Shown piece by piece: positions 22,073 to 33,904 of a stretch of DNA of 64,000 bases. Location of the stretch: NCBI GenBank assembly GCA_944472135.2, contig OX235264.1:96668319-96732318 (forward strand), given 5' to 3'. A model generated the notes under the pieces. The model worked only from the letters and a program-made list of their open reading frames with translations. It did not search any database and was not told the DNA's origin. Each line of letters starts with the position of its first letter. Positions within the stretch are counted from its first letter, which is position 1. Origin of the DNA: Trichobilharzia regenti. Taxonomy: Eukaryota > Platyhelminthes > Trematoda > Strigeidida > Schistosomatidae. The position numbers and the translations under genes were made by a program.

Positions 22073-22320
22073 GTTGGGGTCGCGCTAAATCACGAATTGG
22101 TAGAAGTTAGAATTCATGCACTGGCCATTGAATCGGGTCCCAGTGGCTGAATGGTATACGAGCTGGCTCGCCTTATAACCGGAAGGTCCTGGGTTCGAAT
22201 CCCAGTCGGTGTGTACTGTCGATGATTCCCAAACTAGGATGAAACAGCAGCTGTACAGTACTCCCTGGTGCCTTTCAATGATTCTCTAACTGATATCAAT
22301 CCGTGATCAACTCGTAAAAA
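22073..22320 (+). mobile_element. SINE-A, right arm of palindrome
   Basis: Plus-strand SINE-A ending CTCGTAAAAA at 22320. The A box (TGGCTGAATGGTATACGAG) and B box (GGTTCGAATCC) are intact. The hammerhead core is changed to GTCGATGA with a 3-nt-shorter stem II (attcccaaactaggat) before GAAAC. Together with the left arm it forms a head-to-head palindrome with a loop of about 120 bp. Confidence 0.8.
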
Positions 22321-23095
22321 CATAACTAACCCTTACAAACCAAACTATAGAAAAGTTATTGTTAATAACAACCTTAATGTATTTAAATAACACTGAATCA
22401 ATAAAAGGAAGGACTGGACACATTACACTAGTTACTAGTGTCCATTTACAGTATCAATAAAATCAGATTACAGTTCGGAGACATCTGATAACTGATAACG
22501 TGTCAATATAACGCTAGACTGAATATCAGATAAATGAAGGAAAATAATACACAATTTTATAAGTTCAACAGCAGGGCAGGGTAGCAGCATTCGCTTAGAC
22601 AACCGTTTCTATTCGCACGCAGACCTCCAGCTGGTTTAAACGAATTGCAGTGCTCTCTGTTAATTAGAGTATTCGGTACCTAGAGACTTTTGGAGATTTA
22701 TTCAGTATCCGATAAATGACAGAAAATGACTCTTCAATGCTGCTAGGTGTATAGCCTGTTTGAACCAGGTTATCTAGCATCGAACTGTTAATGGTTTTTT
22801 AATTACATTTTTATTTAGCCACATTGGTAGGTGTCCCTGAGGATGACAATCACAGTTCCTGGAGCAACAAGCAGTATAACTGGTTCCACACGAGCATTCC
22901 AGCTGTTAGATACATTCTTTTAATTTTGCAAATACTAACGGACACTAAACACAAATTATGATTACTGTTATTCTTATTATGACTTGTTGTATAATCCGAT
23001 TGCATGTGTTTCACATGGTGATTATTTCATGATGAACTGTCTCTTCAGCATTAATTATTTACCGTTTAAACCATTCTTCCATTCCTTTATGTTCC
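22321..23095. other. No gene seen
   Basis: Contains a SINE-C-tail-like piece near 22405-22445 ('acactagttactagtgtcc') and otherwise nothing I recognise. Confidence 0.3.
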
Positions 23096-23099
23096 AAGT

Positions 23100-23440
23100 G
23101 GATCCCGGCCGATAACTGCTACCTTGTCGTGGTGGTCGGACTTGAATACCCTAATGACCCAACATGCTAAACTGACTGGGACTCTGTCCCTGCAGGTCCT
23201 ACCATGTCAGGAAGGTTGTTTGCATAGCGGTTAGCAGTTACCATGGGTACATAGGCTCCGGTATCCAATCGGATCAAATGGCGTATGAACCCATATGGGT
23301 CACCGGAAACCATGGGAATGCAGCTGCTGACGCTGCCTTGCGGATTAGACTCCAAGTCAAAGGCTCGAGGGGTGGTCTCTTAATAAAACCACCTGCTTCG
23401 GTTTGGGCGCCCGGGCAGTATCTCAGCCCTCACACAATGA
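23100..23440 (+). repeat. Dispersed repeat family R2
   Basis: A GC-richer island (from 'ggatcccggccgataactgc' to 'gtttgggcgcccgg') within AT-rich DNA. The right part recurs inverted at 26870-26960 ('cgcccagaccgaagcagg'), and the left part resembles 61600-61740. It has no coding potential that I trust. Family unknown. Confidence 0.5.
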
Positions 23441-23759
23441 ATTGAATGAAGCAACAAACAATCAATGAAACTTATCGCGTGCTATTACACGTGTTGCAAT
23501 TTCCTTCTTTCTTCCCTTCCCGATGATGGTTAACGAATACTGTTTGAACTTGTTAAGCATGACTGTTTTCCTTTCAGATGAAGTTCTTTATCCGTTCTCT
23601 ACTTATATATATACTTTTTTCTCTTCTTTCTTTTGATCTATGTTGTTTTATTATTATTGGCACATCCTTCTTGGTGCCATATTGTACCACGTTTTTATGC
23701 GTTTAAATAAAATAAAATAATACAGGACTTTAGCCTCTTAAGTTTCAGTAGCAGAGACG

Positions 23760-23910
23760 CTGTTTTTACGAACTGGAGTTGTTAACCTCACGCTCAACCT
23801 TCCCTTCTTTTCCTGTCGGACGAGGCTTAAGAGTGAATCGGCCGAGAATCAAAACCAGATCACATAGGGCGTGGTTGGTGAGCATTCCTATCACTGAATC
23901 ACTAAGTCTC
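23760..23910 (-). mobile_element. SINE-B relative, degenerate
   Basis: Minus-strand tail blocks ('gttgagcgtgaggttaac') and a mutated head near 23830-23905. Confidence 0.4.
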
Positions 23911-24169
23911 CCGCTTAAAGAATATTATTCTTGAAGTGAACATTTACCTAAAATAAAATACAACTGTTTGAAAATACCCATCATGAATTTTTTTTCAAAC
24001 TGGTCATTAAACACAAAAATCTCTTTTCGATAACATTCTTCTTCAGATTCTACTAACTTGATCTGAATTTAGCTTCACCTATATTGTGTGAATTCACGAT
24101 GAATAAGCATTTTTGTAACTTCTTTTAACTGGTCATTATTCAGGAGCCAAAGACGTTTCAGCGAAGTTA

Positions 24170-24720
24170 GCAATCAGCTACAACCACTACATGATGGTTA
24201 ATAATGCTACTTAAGTGGGTGGAAAAGAGTTAGCGAAGGTTAAACCAAAACATGGTTTCAGCAGTCAATGAAATCTACAACAGTTAGTCTAAGCCACGTA
24301 GAAAGGTGTAGACTTCCTGGTTGGGGTCCTCGGGACGGTAAAAACCAATTGTTTCCAACCATTGGTGACATGGCTCAAAATCGTTCTCAGTGGCTAACGC
24401 AGATGCATCCACTCCCTGTGACTAAGGATTTCCAACGAAACTATATTGTTCTTCATTATTACTATTCATTTGTCGCACTCCTCTGTTTAATGTCTCTAAT
24501 ATGTATTTCTTCTATCTTCTTACCTTGCTTTGTGTGCTACAAGGAGTGGAGTGTGGCGACTCGAACTGCCGCACATATGTGCAAAGTTCTATGTCAGAAA
24601 CAGACAGATTTGAGTGGGTGGGTTTCGGACCTGCGACTAAGTGACTGGAAATCCGCCGCCCAATCTAATGAGTTACAGCTCCGTGACTTACACTGTTTCT
24701 AAAGTAAAACTTCCAACTCA
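24170..24720 (+). pseudogene. RTE-A LINE 3' end
   Basis: Plus-strand frame from about 24268 begins at the C-terminal block (LSHVERCRLPGWGPRDGKN, then GDMAQNRSQW) and continues through the usual 3' UTR with 'gtgctacaaggagtgga..gtggcgac' and 'gtgcaaagttctatgtcagaa'. Only the last part of the element is present. Confidence 0.75.
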
Positions 24721-24779
24721 CAGTGAAATCATTTATGCATAACAAAAGATCCATTTTAAATAAAAAAAGCCAGTCTTTT

Positions 24780-25340
24780 TAAGACTAATGTCGAGGGAAA
24801 ATCAATCGATGAGGCTATAAAGTTACATAGCTTGAGATGGTTAGGTGACGTGCTGCGCATGCCTAACCATCGCCTCGCCTCCCTCGACGGGCATTACTAG
24901 CTGATATAGGTGCAGGTTGGAAGAGAGCCAGTGGTGGCCAAACAAAAACATGCCATCAATCCATGACATCCATCCTTGACAGTTAAACTGAGTCAGTCAG
25001 GTAGGGAGATGCAGGCTTCCGGGTTGAGGCCCTCCGGATTCTAGGAATCAATGGCTGGAGACAATAGGTGACATGGCTCAAAATCGTTGTCAATGGCCAG
25101 CGCAGATGTATTCAGTCTCTGTAATCTTTCATATTCCTTTCTACCATTATCTATTCTGTTTTACTCTTATACTTGTCAAACTCTATTGATTCTCTTCACT
25201 CATCTTCTTATCTACCTTTTTGTGTGCTATTTGGAACGTGGCAACTCGAAATGCTGCACTTTGGTGCCAAGTTCTATGTTGAATCCAGACAGACAGAGAG
25301 AATGTCGATATCTCTATTTTAGTCAGTTTATCTAATGGAT
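24780..25340 (+). pseudogene. RTE-A LINE 3' end, second diverged copy
   Basis: Plus strand: 'aaatcaatcgatgaggctat' and 'tggttaggtgacgtgctgcg' correspond to the KSIDE and RWLGHVLR regions, followed by a broken C-terminus and a 3' UTR to about 25340. Stops and indels occur in every frame. Confidence 0.7.
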
Positions 25341-25688
25341 GAATTGACAAGTGTATGCCAATATTAAAGCAGCTACTACAGTAACTTTGACTCCAATGTT
25401 TACATGCGACCACGACGTTGTAAGAATGTCTCCGAAAAATCTTAAAATATTCACAATACGAAAGCTGTACACGGATTTAGAGAAGGCATCAATTCGATTA
25501 CATAGGGGGGGATAACAACCAAAGCATAATTCACTACGAAAGACGTAGGCATGCTTTGGTCAAGTTGAAGTTATTGGAGTTATGAAGTTAACAATAGAAA
25601 GGACAATCTTTCAGCTATAGAGTTCTCACACTTCACTATTAACGTACCAAAAAGAAAGGAAAAGAACGACTATTTTTAGATAAAATCA
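25341..25688. other. No gene seen
   Basis: Spacer between the RTE-A remnant and the PFDN6 3' end. Nothing is recognised except a 7-nt G run at 25507-25513. Confidence 0.35.
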
Positions 25689-25694
25689 TTTATT
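25689..25694 (-). terminator. PFDN6 polyadenylation signal
   Basis: AATAAA on the minus strand begins 8 nt past the TAG stop codon, implying a very short 3' UTR. Confidence 0.5.
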
Positions 25695-25702
25695 TGATCA
25701 AA

Positions 25703-25825
25703 CTAAGCCTTCAATGCAGCTTTTGCTTGTTCCTGTTGAAGTTTCTGTTGATATTTAGCTATTTGTTCGCGATAACCATCCTGTTGCTTTTCTAATTCTT
25801 TTAATCTGTCATCCTGACGTTTTCT
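25703..25825 (-). CDS. PFDN6: Prefoldin subunit 6, exon 2 (frame break in A6 run)
   Basis: It encodes the second helix of the prefoldin coiled coil and the tail. After the AG acceptor (+ 25826-25827) the split Ile codon completes and IKRQDDRL follows, aligned with the family's IKR.....L. The C-terminal part reads ELEKQQDGYREQIAKYQQKL and ends QAKAALKA before TAG at 25705-25703. These two parts are in different frames. The junction is a run of six A (minus strand) spanning 25799-25804; four or seven would keep the frame, and four gives residue-for-residue spacing with the human protein. As written the first frame hits TAG within three codons. No alternative acceptor with the right phase was found. 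Prefoldin hands nascent actin and tubulin to the CCT chaperonin in the cytosol; subunit 6 is a beta-type subunit. Confidence 0.85.
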   Translation of the reverse strand, partial: RKRQDDRLKELEKQQDGYREQIAKYQQKLQQEQAKAALKA

Positions 25826-25876
25826 AAATGTTCAGTGAATGAAAAGACAGGTAAAAGATAATCGATCATTTCTTAC

Positions 25877-26133
25877 ATTTCAGAATTTATATAGTTAATT
25901 CTTTTGCTGACGGTCTCTTTAGCTTCGGATAGATCCTGTTTGATTAAAACTGGACCAACAAGTTTATAGATAGTATTCGATTCGTTTAAGAAACCCAAAT
26001 CTTCCATAACATTTTCATTTTCGGATAATTGAGTAGACAATTGACGATGAACTTGATAACACTTTTGAATTTCTCTTTGTACACCTTGCGCCTTTTCTAT
26101 TTCTGAGTTAAGACGCTTGTAAATGGTCTCCAT
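25877..26133 (-). CDS. PFDN6: Prefoldin subunit 6, exon 1
   Basis: The exon starts METIYKRLNSEIEKAQ (ATG at 26133-26131; the preceding codon is GTG, which I do not use). It contains the diagnostic beta-prefoldin signature LTxN-like TQLSENENVMEDLGFL, then YKLVGPVLIKQDLSEA and V.KRI.YI, which are the beta-hairpins and the start of the second helix. It ends INSE plus AT at 25877, followed by GTAAGA. The intron to exon 2 is only 51 bp. The predicted protein is about 125 residues against 129 in human. No other gene is close. The upstream sequence to 26440 has no feature I recognise. Confidence 0.9.
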
Positions 26134-26439
26134 CACCTAATTTGTACGGCTATCTATCTGTAATAACTGGCAAAGACGAATACCTGGAAATGTCGAGCAA
26201 AGAAAGCGTAACTCTGGCACAATAACTTAGCAAAATGGCTTTAATGAAGCGAGAAACATAAAATTGAAAGAACATAAAAGTTGATGCCATAAGTTTATTG
26301 TTTTGACCAACAATGAATCAAATATTAGTGTGGGGTAAGTTGCAAAACGGGTCGTGGAGCTAACCAATTAAAAAGTCATTCCATAGAAACAAATCATTCC
26401 TGAGTGAAACATAAGGCTTAAACCTGTTTCGAAGGTTTA

Positions 26440-26550
26440 AGTAACGGTGTTTTTTCAAAGTGGTGTGTTCCTAAACACGCTCAACCTATTTTTGTCCGTG
26501 CGGTCTACGAGGTTTAAGAGTGCGTCAGTCAAAAATCGAATCTAACTCTT
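26440..26550 (-). mobile_element. SINE-B remnant
   Basis: Weak minus-strand similarity to the SINE-B tail and head ('ataggttgagcgtgt' and a region around 'gactgacgcactctt'). Confidence 0.3.
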
Positions 26551-26859
26551 AGAACTCTTAAAAATAAGGTCAAGATTCTTTCAACTGGTTTTTCATACTT
26601 CATTTACGTTGTATTTGTTGTTGACACTGAATTCGTTTATCTTAACACGAAACGCAACGTGATCCAACAGTTATACGTAAACGCCCATTTATCGACAGTA
26701 ACTAGGTAAACCTATTGCACGAAGGCTGATGATATCCCACTAGGTGAAATTGGATTTGAACTTATGACTCACTTTTATCACTTATTATTAAAGCACAAAC
26801 CTCATACATTACAACCACCAAGAAATGTGCCACACAAAGTCTCACACTTCGTGCGAGGC

Positions 26860-27290
26860 TGGTATATTGAACAGACGCCCAGACCGAAGCAGGAGAATGT
26901 TTAAAGAACTAAATTCCCCGAGCCTTTGACTTGAAGTTTGATCCATAAGGCAACGGATCCGGGTCCCCATGGATCCCGGTGATCACACCAGCTTCATACG
27001 CCACTCAATCCTTTCATACTTCAGCGCCCATGTATGCCATGGGTTTTATGATCAAGATTTTCCAGCTTCTCTGGGTAGACCAGCATGTTCACTGTTTCGG
27101 TCGTAAGCGCCAGATTTTCACGTTTCCCCTTTCCCTTTTGTTAGAACCCCACTCCAATACGTGAAGGTAGTGAGTAGGATTTGTTTAGCAAAGGCTACGA
27201 ACGCGTGGTTACATGAAAGCATTCCGACAGGAAGACCCAGGTCTACCCACCCCAGATCGTACCAGGCTGTTTAAGAACCAATACATAGAG
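26860..27290 (-). repeat. Dispersed repeat family R2, inverted copy
   Basis: The left part is the reverse complement of the right end of 23100-23440. The right part resembles 190-600 in the opposite sense. No coding potential. Confidence 0.5.
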
Positions 27291-27299
27291 ATCAAACTT

Positions 27300-30200
27300 C
27301 ATGACCGATAATGCCACACTTTTGTCCGGAATTATTTAAAATTATTCCGCGTAGAACAAGGTCCAAGCAAAATTTCATTCCTGGTAGAAATATTTATGAA
27401 AATAAAATGTACTACATTGTATAAACTAGTTCATGAGTGGGTTTAATGCTATATGAAAGCAATAATACAGAAACCATAAGACTGATCCCCAAAATTTACC
27501 AATTTTTACACCTCAATATCATTATGAAAACAACCTCAAGCTCAAAATAAATACCCATAAAACATCCTTTAATTGCTGCACAGTGCACTCATCCCTTGAC
27601 CAACAGCAGGATATCAGGTCACGCCAGAAATGACGCGAAAGGACCTATCACAATTATAGGACAGAACCATTCCGGAGGACATAGGCTGTCTTTATGCCAG
27701 TTAATTGACAACATAGAATTTAATGAGTTTAAAGAACGTTCAGTAGGTTTTTTGAAACATCGAATAAACACAACGGAAATCTTGAGTTAGTTGACTCAGC
27801 GCAAAGAAAGAACAAACAACAAGGCAAACGACAGCCATCAGTCCCCTGGAGATGAACTGAGGTACTTTCATTTCTAACACTCGGCAAATTAAAAAATAGT
27901 GCCAGAACTATTATTGTGTTATGACACAAACTTACCGAAAATGACATCCTACTCCCAAATTAGAAAAATTGGTTGACTGAGACAAATGTACCAGATTACA
28001 AATATATCCATGAAGGATGCTAGGGTACAGGGTGAATGAACCGACTATTACTAGTTCTTTTTTGAACGTATACTGCTGTTTCTGATGCATGAACATAAAA
28101 ACCAACCGTTGACCTCAATTGTAATTTGACGGACGGTGTAACCTATACTGAATGAGTTTTTATACCTAAGACTCCAGAAAAATTTCAACCCTTTTGTGCG
28201 TAAATATAGTGAGACTTAACTAAGAAACCATCATCATCAGATAAGGTTAGCACAACTGAATTATTTGGACATTGTACAAAAAACAATAATTGCAAACTAA
28301 GGCGAAAATGCTGCAATTTCCTTCTTCCTTCCAATTATGAAAGTAACATGAAGTGATGGTTGTTGAATACTGTTGACAGGTATGCCTGCTTGCTTTCCGG
28401 ATGATGTCTCATTCATTTTATCCCCACTTTCTATATATAAAGTTGTTTTATTGTTGTGTGGCGCATTTCTTGCTGCCCTCAATGTACCAAATTTGTATTT
28501 TAAATAAATAATAAATCCCATAATGCAAAGAATGGAGCGAACGCCAACCTTCTAAAACCTTTAGCCAATCTGAAAGTAGGTCAACAGAAATATTAAACAG
28601 AAAAAGTTGTCAATCAGTTCGAAGAAAGTAGGACACTAGCAACTGCAATTAGTGCTTGAACTACCGAAGGTTATTGCGCCAAATCATTTAGTTAGGTTAT
28701 AGGCACATCTTATACCACCATCTTAAAGCAAATATGTACAGTTCAAGTAATTAAAGCGACTTCTAAAATTCGAATAAGCACCGTGTAATTACTAGCAATA
28801 AGTCTTATTTTGCAGTCTACACAGCCACATGATATAAGTTGATCACTTCTGTTTAACCACATAAATTAGGAGACCCACACACCCTTGAATGCATATACCG
28901 TCCGTAAACGTACATATTTTAAGAAAAGAATCTGAAATGTTAACTGGTGTTTGTATTATTCATGTATTTGGAAATGAAACTACACGTTGGTCAATTGCAG
29001 TCCTTATGAGAAAACAGGCTCAGGTTGCCTGTAAGGAGCTAAACCACGCCAAACTTTTTGCGAAAGTCAGAAAATAACAGGTACTAATAAGAAAACCCAA
29101 CAGGGAAACCTGTGAATAAAAGAGATGCGAATTCCAAAAAGAATATAAGAACAAACAGTTCAGTGAATTATCCCTTTTCGACGAATTTATTCACTTATCT
29201 GTACAGTCACAATTATGTATAATTATTTCTGTACGTGTATACCTTGGTTTTGTCAGAAAAGGATAAACGAAGTCATGTGTTATAAAGGAAAAAAATTCCA
29301 AAACTTGTCGTTTTCCGGTGTTAGATCCAGTTAACTTTCAGAAAAACACTTTAGAGTCTATCATAACAAAATTTCGTGCATTTCAGTACAGAATGGGACT
29401 AAAAGCTGATCACTATAACTTTACACGCCTTCTTATAACTAGAGAAGTCAGTAAACACCAGACGTAAACATACTAATTAATATCATATTTACTCATAATA
29501 AAACAATTATAAGATCTCATAGTGCATTTTTAATAATAATATTCAGGTCAAGAATCGAATGTAGCTTTGTCCTTTTGAAGGATTTTGATGAATGGTGTAA
29601 CACAAATTACCATATTAACTTGACTTTTTCCTAGTGACCAAGATAAGAAACGGATATAAGCCCACCACTCCCACATTTGCACTTGGAATAAACACTTGAA
29701 AGCAGTAGGAACATGGTAATCCCAAGTTTACAATAACGCGGAAATAATGATAGCGAAATCCGAAGTAAATCTATTTTACAAGGTACTACAACGATGCTTA
29801 AGTGACATGACTTTCTTCACCATATAGCTATTATTCACACTTTAGCAAACACCGAACCTTTTTCGGTACCATTCAAGCACTGCTATAGGTTACTTCAACA
29901 TGACAATGATAATTAGCCCTGTGAAGTCTATGACACAAAACTGTCACAGAAAAATCCACCTGATGACTGATTAACACCACACCCCATAACAGTTACAGCT
30001 GAATCGAGCAAGAGTGTATTCGGTCGAGAACGCAGATCTAATATAGCAGAAAACGTCATGTCATCAAAGACTCTAGTCCTTAGTTAACTGTAGGGTATTT
30101 CTTAACAAAAGCATATCCCAAGACTCCTATCCAACACATTATGTTCAAAAAGGATTGGGGGCTTAATGGAAAACTAATAAATCATACATCGCGCATACAT

Positions 30201-30813
30201 GTCACACTAGATGCACATGGAAGGAACTGTGATAATGATGACCCCTAGACTCTCCCGTAAAAAGCAACTACAGGGACTAGGTCACTCAATAATATTAAGC
30301 AGAACGTTGCCATTAGACCACAAGAGTTTCCCACTTGTTAGCAGCTGAGTTTCAGCTTAATACCCCCCCCCCCTTAAATAAATCTTTCCTCAAGCTAGAC
30401 ATTTAGAAACTGTGGTATAACAGGTTGAATTGTCTGTGACACGATCATAAAGCAGATGTGCTGACAACCGATTTGTACCTTCACACGGATGATACAACAT
30501 GGACCGTTCCTATGAAGAATTTGAAGGTGTGACGGGACTCCAAGAGACTTAATTATTCCAAATCAATGAATTAGTTGTGACTACTAATCAATTTAGTTAC
30601 TGAAGTTTATGATTCGCAATAAGTCTGTTCACTTGGGCCACTGTTCCTTAACCAGATTACCAATATTTCATTAAATTCACGAATTTAGTTTTGGATGTTT
30701 CTCTTAGTTAAATTTAACCATATTTACTAGAAACCCACGCATAAATATTTTCGAAATGAGAGCGCGTAACAGTAATTGCACAGACAGACTAAAACAAAGC
30801 AATATCCAATATC
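27300..30813. other. 3.5 kb with no recognisable gene or repeat
   Basis: I find no exon, retrotransposon domain or window repeat. Small open frames (27596-27790, minus 28297-28521, 28889-29077) have no family resemblance. A poly-C run of 11 lies at about 30363-30373. Small exons with weak conservation could be missed. Confidence 0.35.
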
Positions 30814-31094
30814 GTTTTTACGAGATAGCGTAAACTAAACTTACTGGCCTCAAGGCAAGGGTTCCTGGTCCTCGGTAAACCTCTGCGTGGTTCGTACTGT
30901 CACTCTATTGTGGTAGCGTTAGTTAAATCCAAACCACACAATCCCAACACCACTCCTTTTGGAGTTAACTAAAGCTACCACGATAGATTGTCAGGACGAG
31001 CCACACAGAAGTCTACCAAAGGCCAGGAACCTTGACCTTGATACCAACAAGCTAAGGCAAACAAGTATTTTAGCTTACGCTATCGAGTAAAAAC
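30814..31094. mobile_element. 281-bp fold-back (MITE-like) element
   Basis: The ends GTTTTTACGAGATAGCGTAA and (reverse complemented) GTTTTTACTCGATAGCGTAA agree at 18 of 20 bases. Similarity of the two halves continues inward for about 120 bp ('gttcctggtcctcggtaaac' against 'gttcctggcctttggtagac'), leaving a short centre rich in 'aaaccacacaatccc'. No coding sequence. No clear target duplication was found. Confidence 0.65.
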
Positions 31095-31329
31095 CAAAGT
31101 GGATATTTAAGAAAAGGCATTGGATAATGGTGACCTCAGAAGCCATCACAACTACTCAGGTATAATTCGAATCTTTAATTCAAATTTAATGAAATTTCAG
31201 GCCAACTTAAAATATCATAACCAAAGCCAAGGTTTTTCCAGAGTCGACATTCAAGAACCAGTCGTGTCCAGGGATTGCTATGAAAGGTCATTCCAAATGA
31301 AAACATGCCTGCCTTTTTAGAATCCTAGT

Positions 31330-32928
31330 AGACAAATACAGCGTGAAGCTATGCATGATAACATTGGTGTCCATTCTTCGCCGTCTAGGGATAATAGAAA
31401 TTTTAAAATTTCTAAATTTGAGCCCAGGTGTTTCGACGGAAACTCAGCTGACTATCCACAGTTTGTAAGGAGTTTGAATTCATGTTGAGTGGGTTTGCAA
31501 TAAATGACGAAATGAAGTTAATGTATTTGTTGAGTTACTGCACTGGAATTGCTGCAGGAGCTATACAATGATGTGTGTTTATGAAGCCAAACGAAGGACA
31601 TACTGGGGTGATGCGCATCCTGCGTCAAAGATTCGGAAGACCTTCGATGATTGTAGGGAATGTATTCGAGGCTGTTAAAGGTAATGGTGGTCAATTACAA
31701 GATGACTCCAAGGCACTATCTGAGATTTGGGATAATCTGATGACTTACAAGAATACGTTCATTTCGATGAATTGCTTGAGCGATCTGAACTCAAGTTCCG
31801 TGCTAGAGGTAATAGCGGGATGTCCACCTAGTCGACTGCAAAGGAAGTGGGTGAAGATGAGCTCCCGTATGGAGGATGAGGGTATCGAGCCAAAGTTTGA
31901 TGATATCCTGAAACTGGTAAATACTAGTGTCAATCCATCTATGAGCAGTTTTGCCAGTATGTTGCATCCTACCCTGAGAATAGAGCAGTCTGAGAGCAAA
32001 ACGCGGCCATTTATGACGAAAGGGTTTCAGAGAAGCGGATATCAAGAAAGCTTTATGGTGTCTTGTAATCAATATAAACTTAGTGAGTGTAACAGCTTTC
32101 GTGGGACATCCGCCACAGATAGGTTACAAGCTGCGAGACAAACGCGGTTGTGTTTTACACGTTTGCAAGAAGTGCACACAAAGGCGAACTGTGAAGCAGT
32201 AAGCAACTTTAGTGGTAAGCTAAATGTGAAGTTAGCGTCATCAAGTTCTGAATCCGAACCGTGTGAAGATAGTGGTGCGGTGAAGAAGTCTATAGTTGCA
32301 ACTGGTAAGCCATTGTTGAATAGAGTGTCAGAGACGACACCGCAGTTTGCTCAGGGGAGAGAGTTACAGTTTCAGAGTCCAGTTCTGACTGCACAATTTT
32401 ACAAGTTATAACTAGTCAGAGTAAATTTATAAAACCTTTAAGGATTTGTGAGGAAGAACCCAAATTATCTACTGCTGTTATTAAAGAGTTTGAAAGTGAA
32501 TTCGATGTACAAAGGGCAGTAAAGCGGATATTTGTGACAATGGTCATGATAGTGCACATTTGTCTTTGGCTTTTCATGATGAGCTGAGCGGAATGCCTGC
32601 TACTGCTGAGTTGAACAAAGGTCCTGTACATCTCGAACGTGAAGTAGAGTTAAAGGCGGATGCGGTTGCAGAAGGTGTAGATACTTGTGAGACCGTCAGT
32701 GTAAATGATCAGCGTGTAGCCCACCAATCGTAAGATGCTAATGATAACCAGAGCTAGTCATAAAAGATGGCAGTAGCGGTAATCCTACGGCTAGACAAGC
32801 TTCCAAGGTCCGAACAACAATAGCTTCTGATGCACCGCTAAGTTCATCAACTAATTGAATGGGTTCCGATTCATTTAATTGTTGATTTATTTTATAGTTA
32901 TCACATTGTGTGAATCAACTTTTAATGT
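31330..32928 (+). pseudogene. BEL/Pao gag region, plus-strand copy
   Basis: From about 31400 the sequence matches BEL gag (FEPRCFDGN-like block, then a frame break at about 31575). An intact 278-codon frame covers 31575-32411: RQRFGRPSMIVGNVFEAVKG, a capsid-like middle (LQRKWVKMSSRMEDEGIEP) and a damaged zinc-knuckle region. Sequence after the stop (32412-32870) is the frame-broken gag end. From 31832 onward it is almost identical to the reverse complement of 34228-35324; before that it is clearly diverged. No LTR is seen at its left. Confidence 0.75.
31832..32928. repeat. 1,097-bp inverted repeat, left arm
   Basis: Near-identical to the reverse complement of 34228-35324; I saw one difference near 32885. 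The ends are sharp. The outer boundary falls inside gag, where the two copies become merely homologous. The inner boundary is followed by unrelated sequence. Confidence 0.85.
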
Positions 32929-33529
32929 CTACAGAGTATTATCTTTGGTGCATTTTCAGCCTGAAGAAACTTATGTTTCTGCTTAAATTTGAACGCATCA
33001 TTTATCTCATAAGGCATAAGGATTCACTAAAAGGCTTTTCAGCTGATCTGGATATAAAATCTTTTCTATGGACATTTTTGATATTCTTCATGATACAATA
33101 CAGCAATGTTTGAAATGTGTGGGCAGATGTTGCTTTATACTGACCAGAATTATCTGTAACACCAAACGCTCTCTTTGAGCGCTTCGGTGGCAATAATCTG
33201 TGATCTCTACAATATAGTAGGCCATTATTATTCGGACAAAGATAGTGGTCAAATAATTCAGAAGGATGAGTCTGGTAACAAACAGGAACTGTACCTTCTT
33301 CGGGATTTGCATGACTATCTTACCCATTTCAATGATGAAGGCCATTCAGGCCGTTTACTTGCTAACATCCGCGCTTCTAAAAAATAGACATTTAGAACCG
33401 TATTTGACTTTATTCATCAATACGCTCTATTGGTCTGTAATTCGGTTAATTATCTTGATAGCAAAGTGTGGGCGATCTCTGGTTGATAAGTGCCTGGTCA
33501 CAGTCGCTTACGCGGATATTCTCTGCTTG
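32929..33529. other. Unassigned spacer between BEL copies
   Basis: About 600 bp with several short open frames (32910-33113, 33175-33387, 33266-33577), none recognisable. It is not shared with the other BEL copies in the window. It may be host DNA or a lost part of the element. Confidence 0.3.
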
Positions 33530-33904
33530 ATGAAGGCGTATATTCACACCGCGTTCGCTGTCAATGCCCAGATCTAAATACGCTGGACTTCACACTGTCC
33601 TTGGAAGACTTTCAGGAACTATGCTCAATAACCAACGCAAAAGAAACCAGAACACAAATTGGTGACTCAGAAACTCTTTATTCTTGTACCAATACAGAGC
33701 CAACCAATAGGTTGTTGTACACAAAGCCTGAGAATAAATGTCATAACAGTGAATCACAATAATACTTCTGATAATTTTTCTCTGTCCTCCAACGAGCAGC
33801 GAACGATGCAACGATGACTACAGAAGCGATGACTCCCGCCATAATATAGAGTTGGGTTTCAGCAAACAACCATGAATTAGTCGTTTAATCTTCAAATACC
33901 TGAC
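33530..33904 (-). mobile_element. Diverged BEL LTR (3' LTR of minus element)
   Basis: On the minus strand it starts TGTCAGGTATTTGAAGATTA and follows the BEL LTR order ('acgatgactacagaagcgat', 'agcaaacaacca' on plus, polyadenylation region near 33680). It is much more diverged than the other LTRs. Sequence just outside it (33905-33950, 'cttccggcaaaaaaggga') matches the polypurine-tract side of the intact element at 47700-47738, so it is the 3' LTR of a minus-strand element. The left end is approximate. Confidence 0.6.

Noticed and set aside
26133..26136. GTG start one codon upstream of the PFDN6 ATG
   Set aside because: Eukaryotic gene; the ATG at 26133 fits the family length and no initiator GTG is needed.
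31120..31320. 66-codon open frame upstream of the plus-strand gag
   Set aside because: No similarity to gag or to any family I know; the true gag homology begins about 31400.
33175..33762. Small plus-strand open frames between BEL copies
   Set aside because: No recognisable domain, and the right half overlaps a diverged BEL LTR on the other strand.
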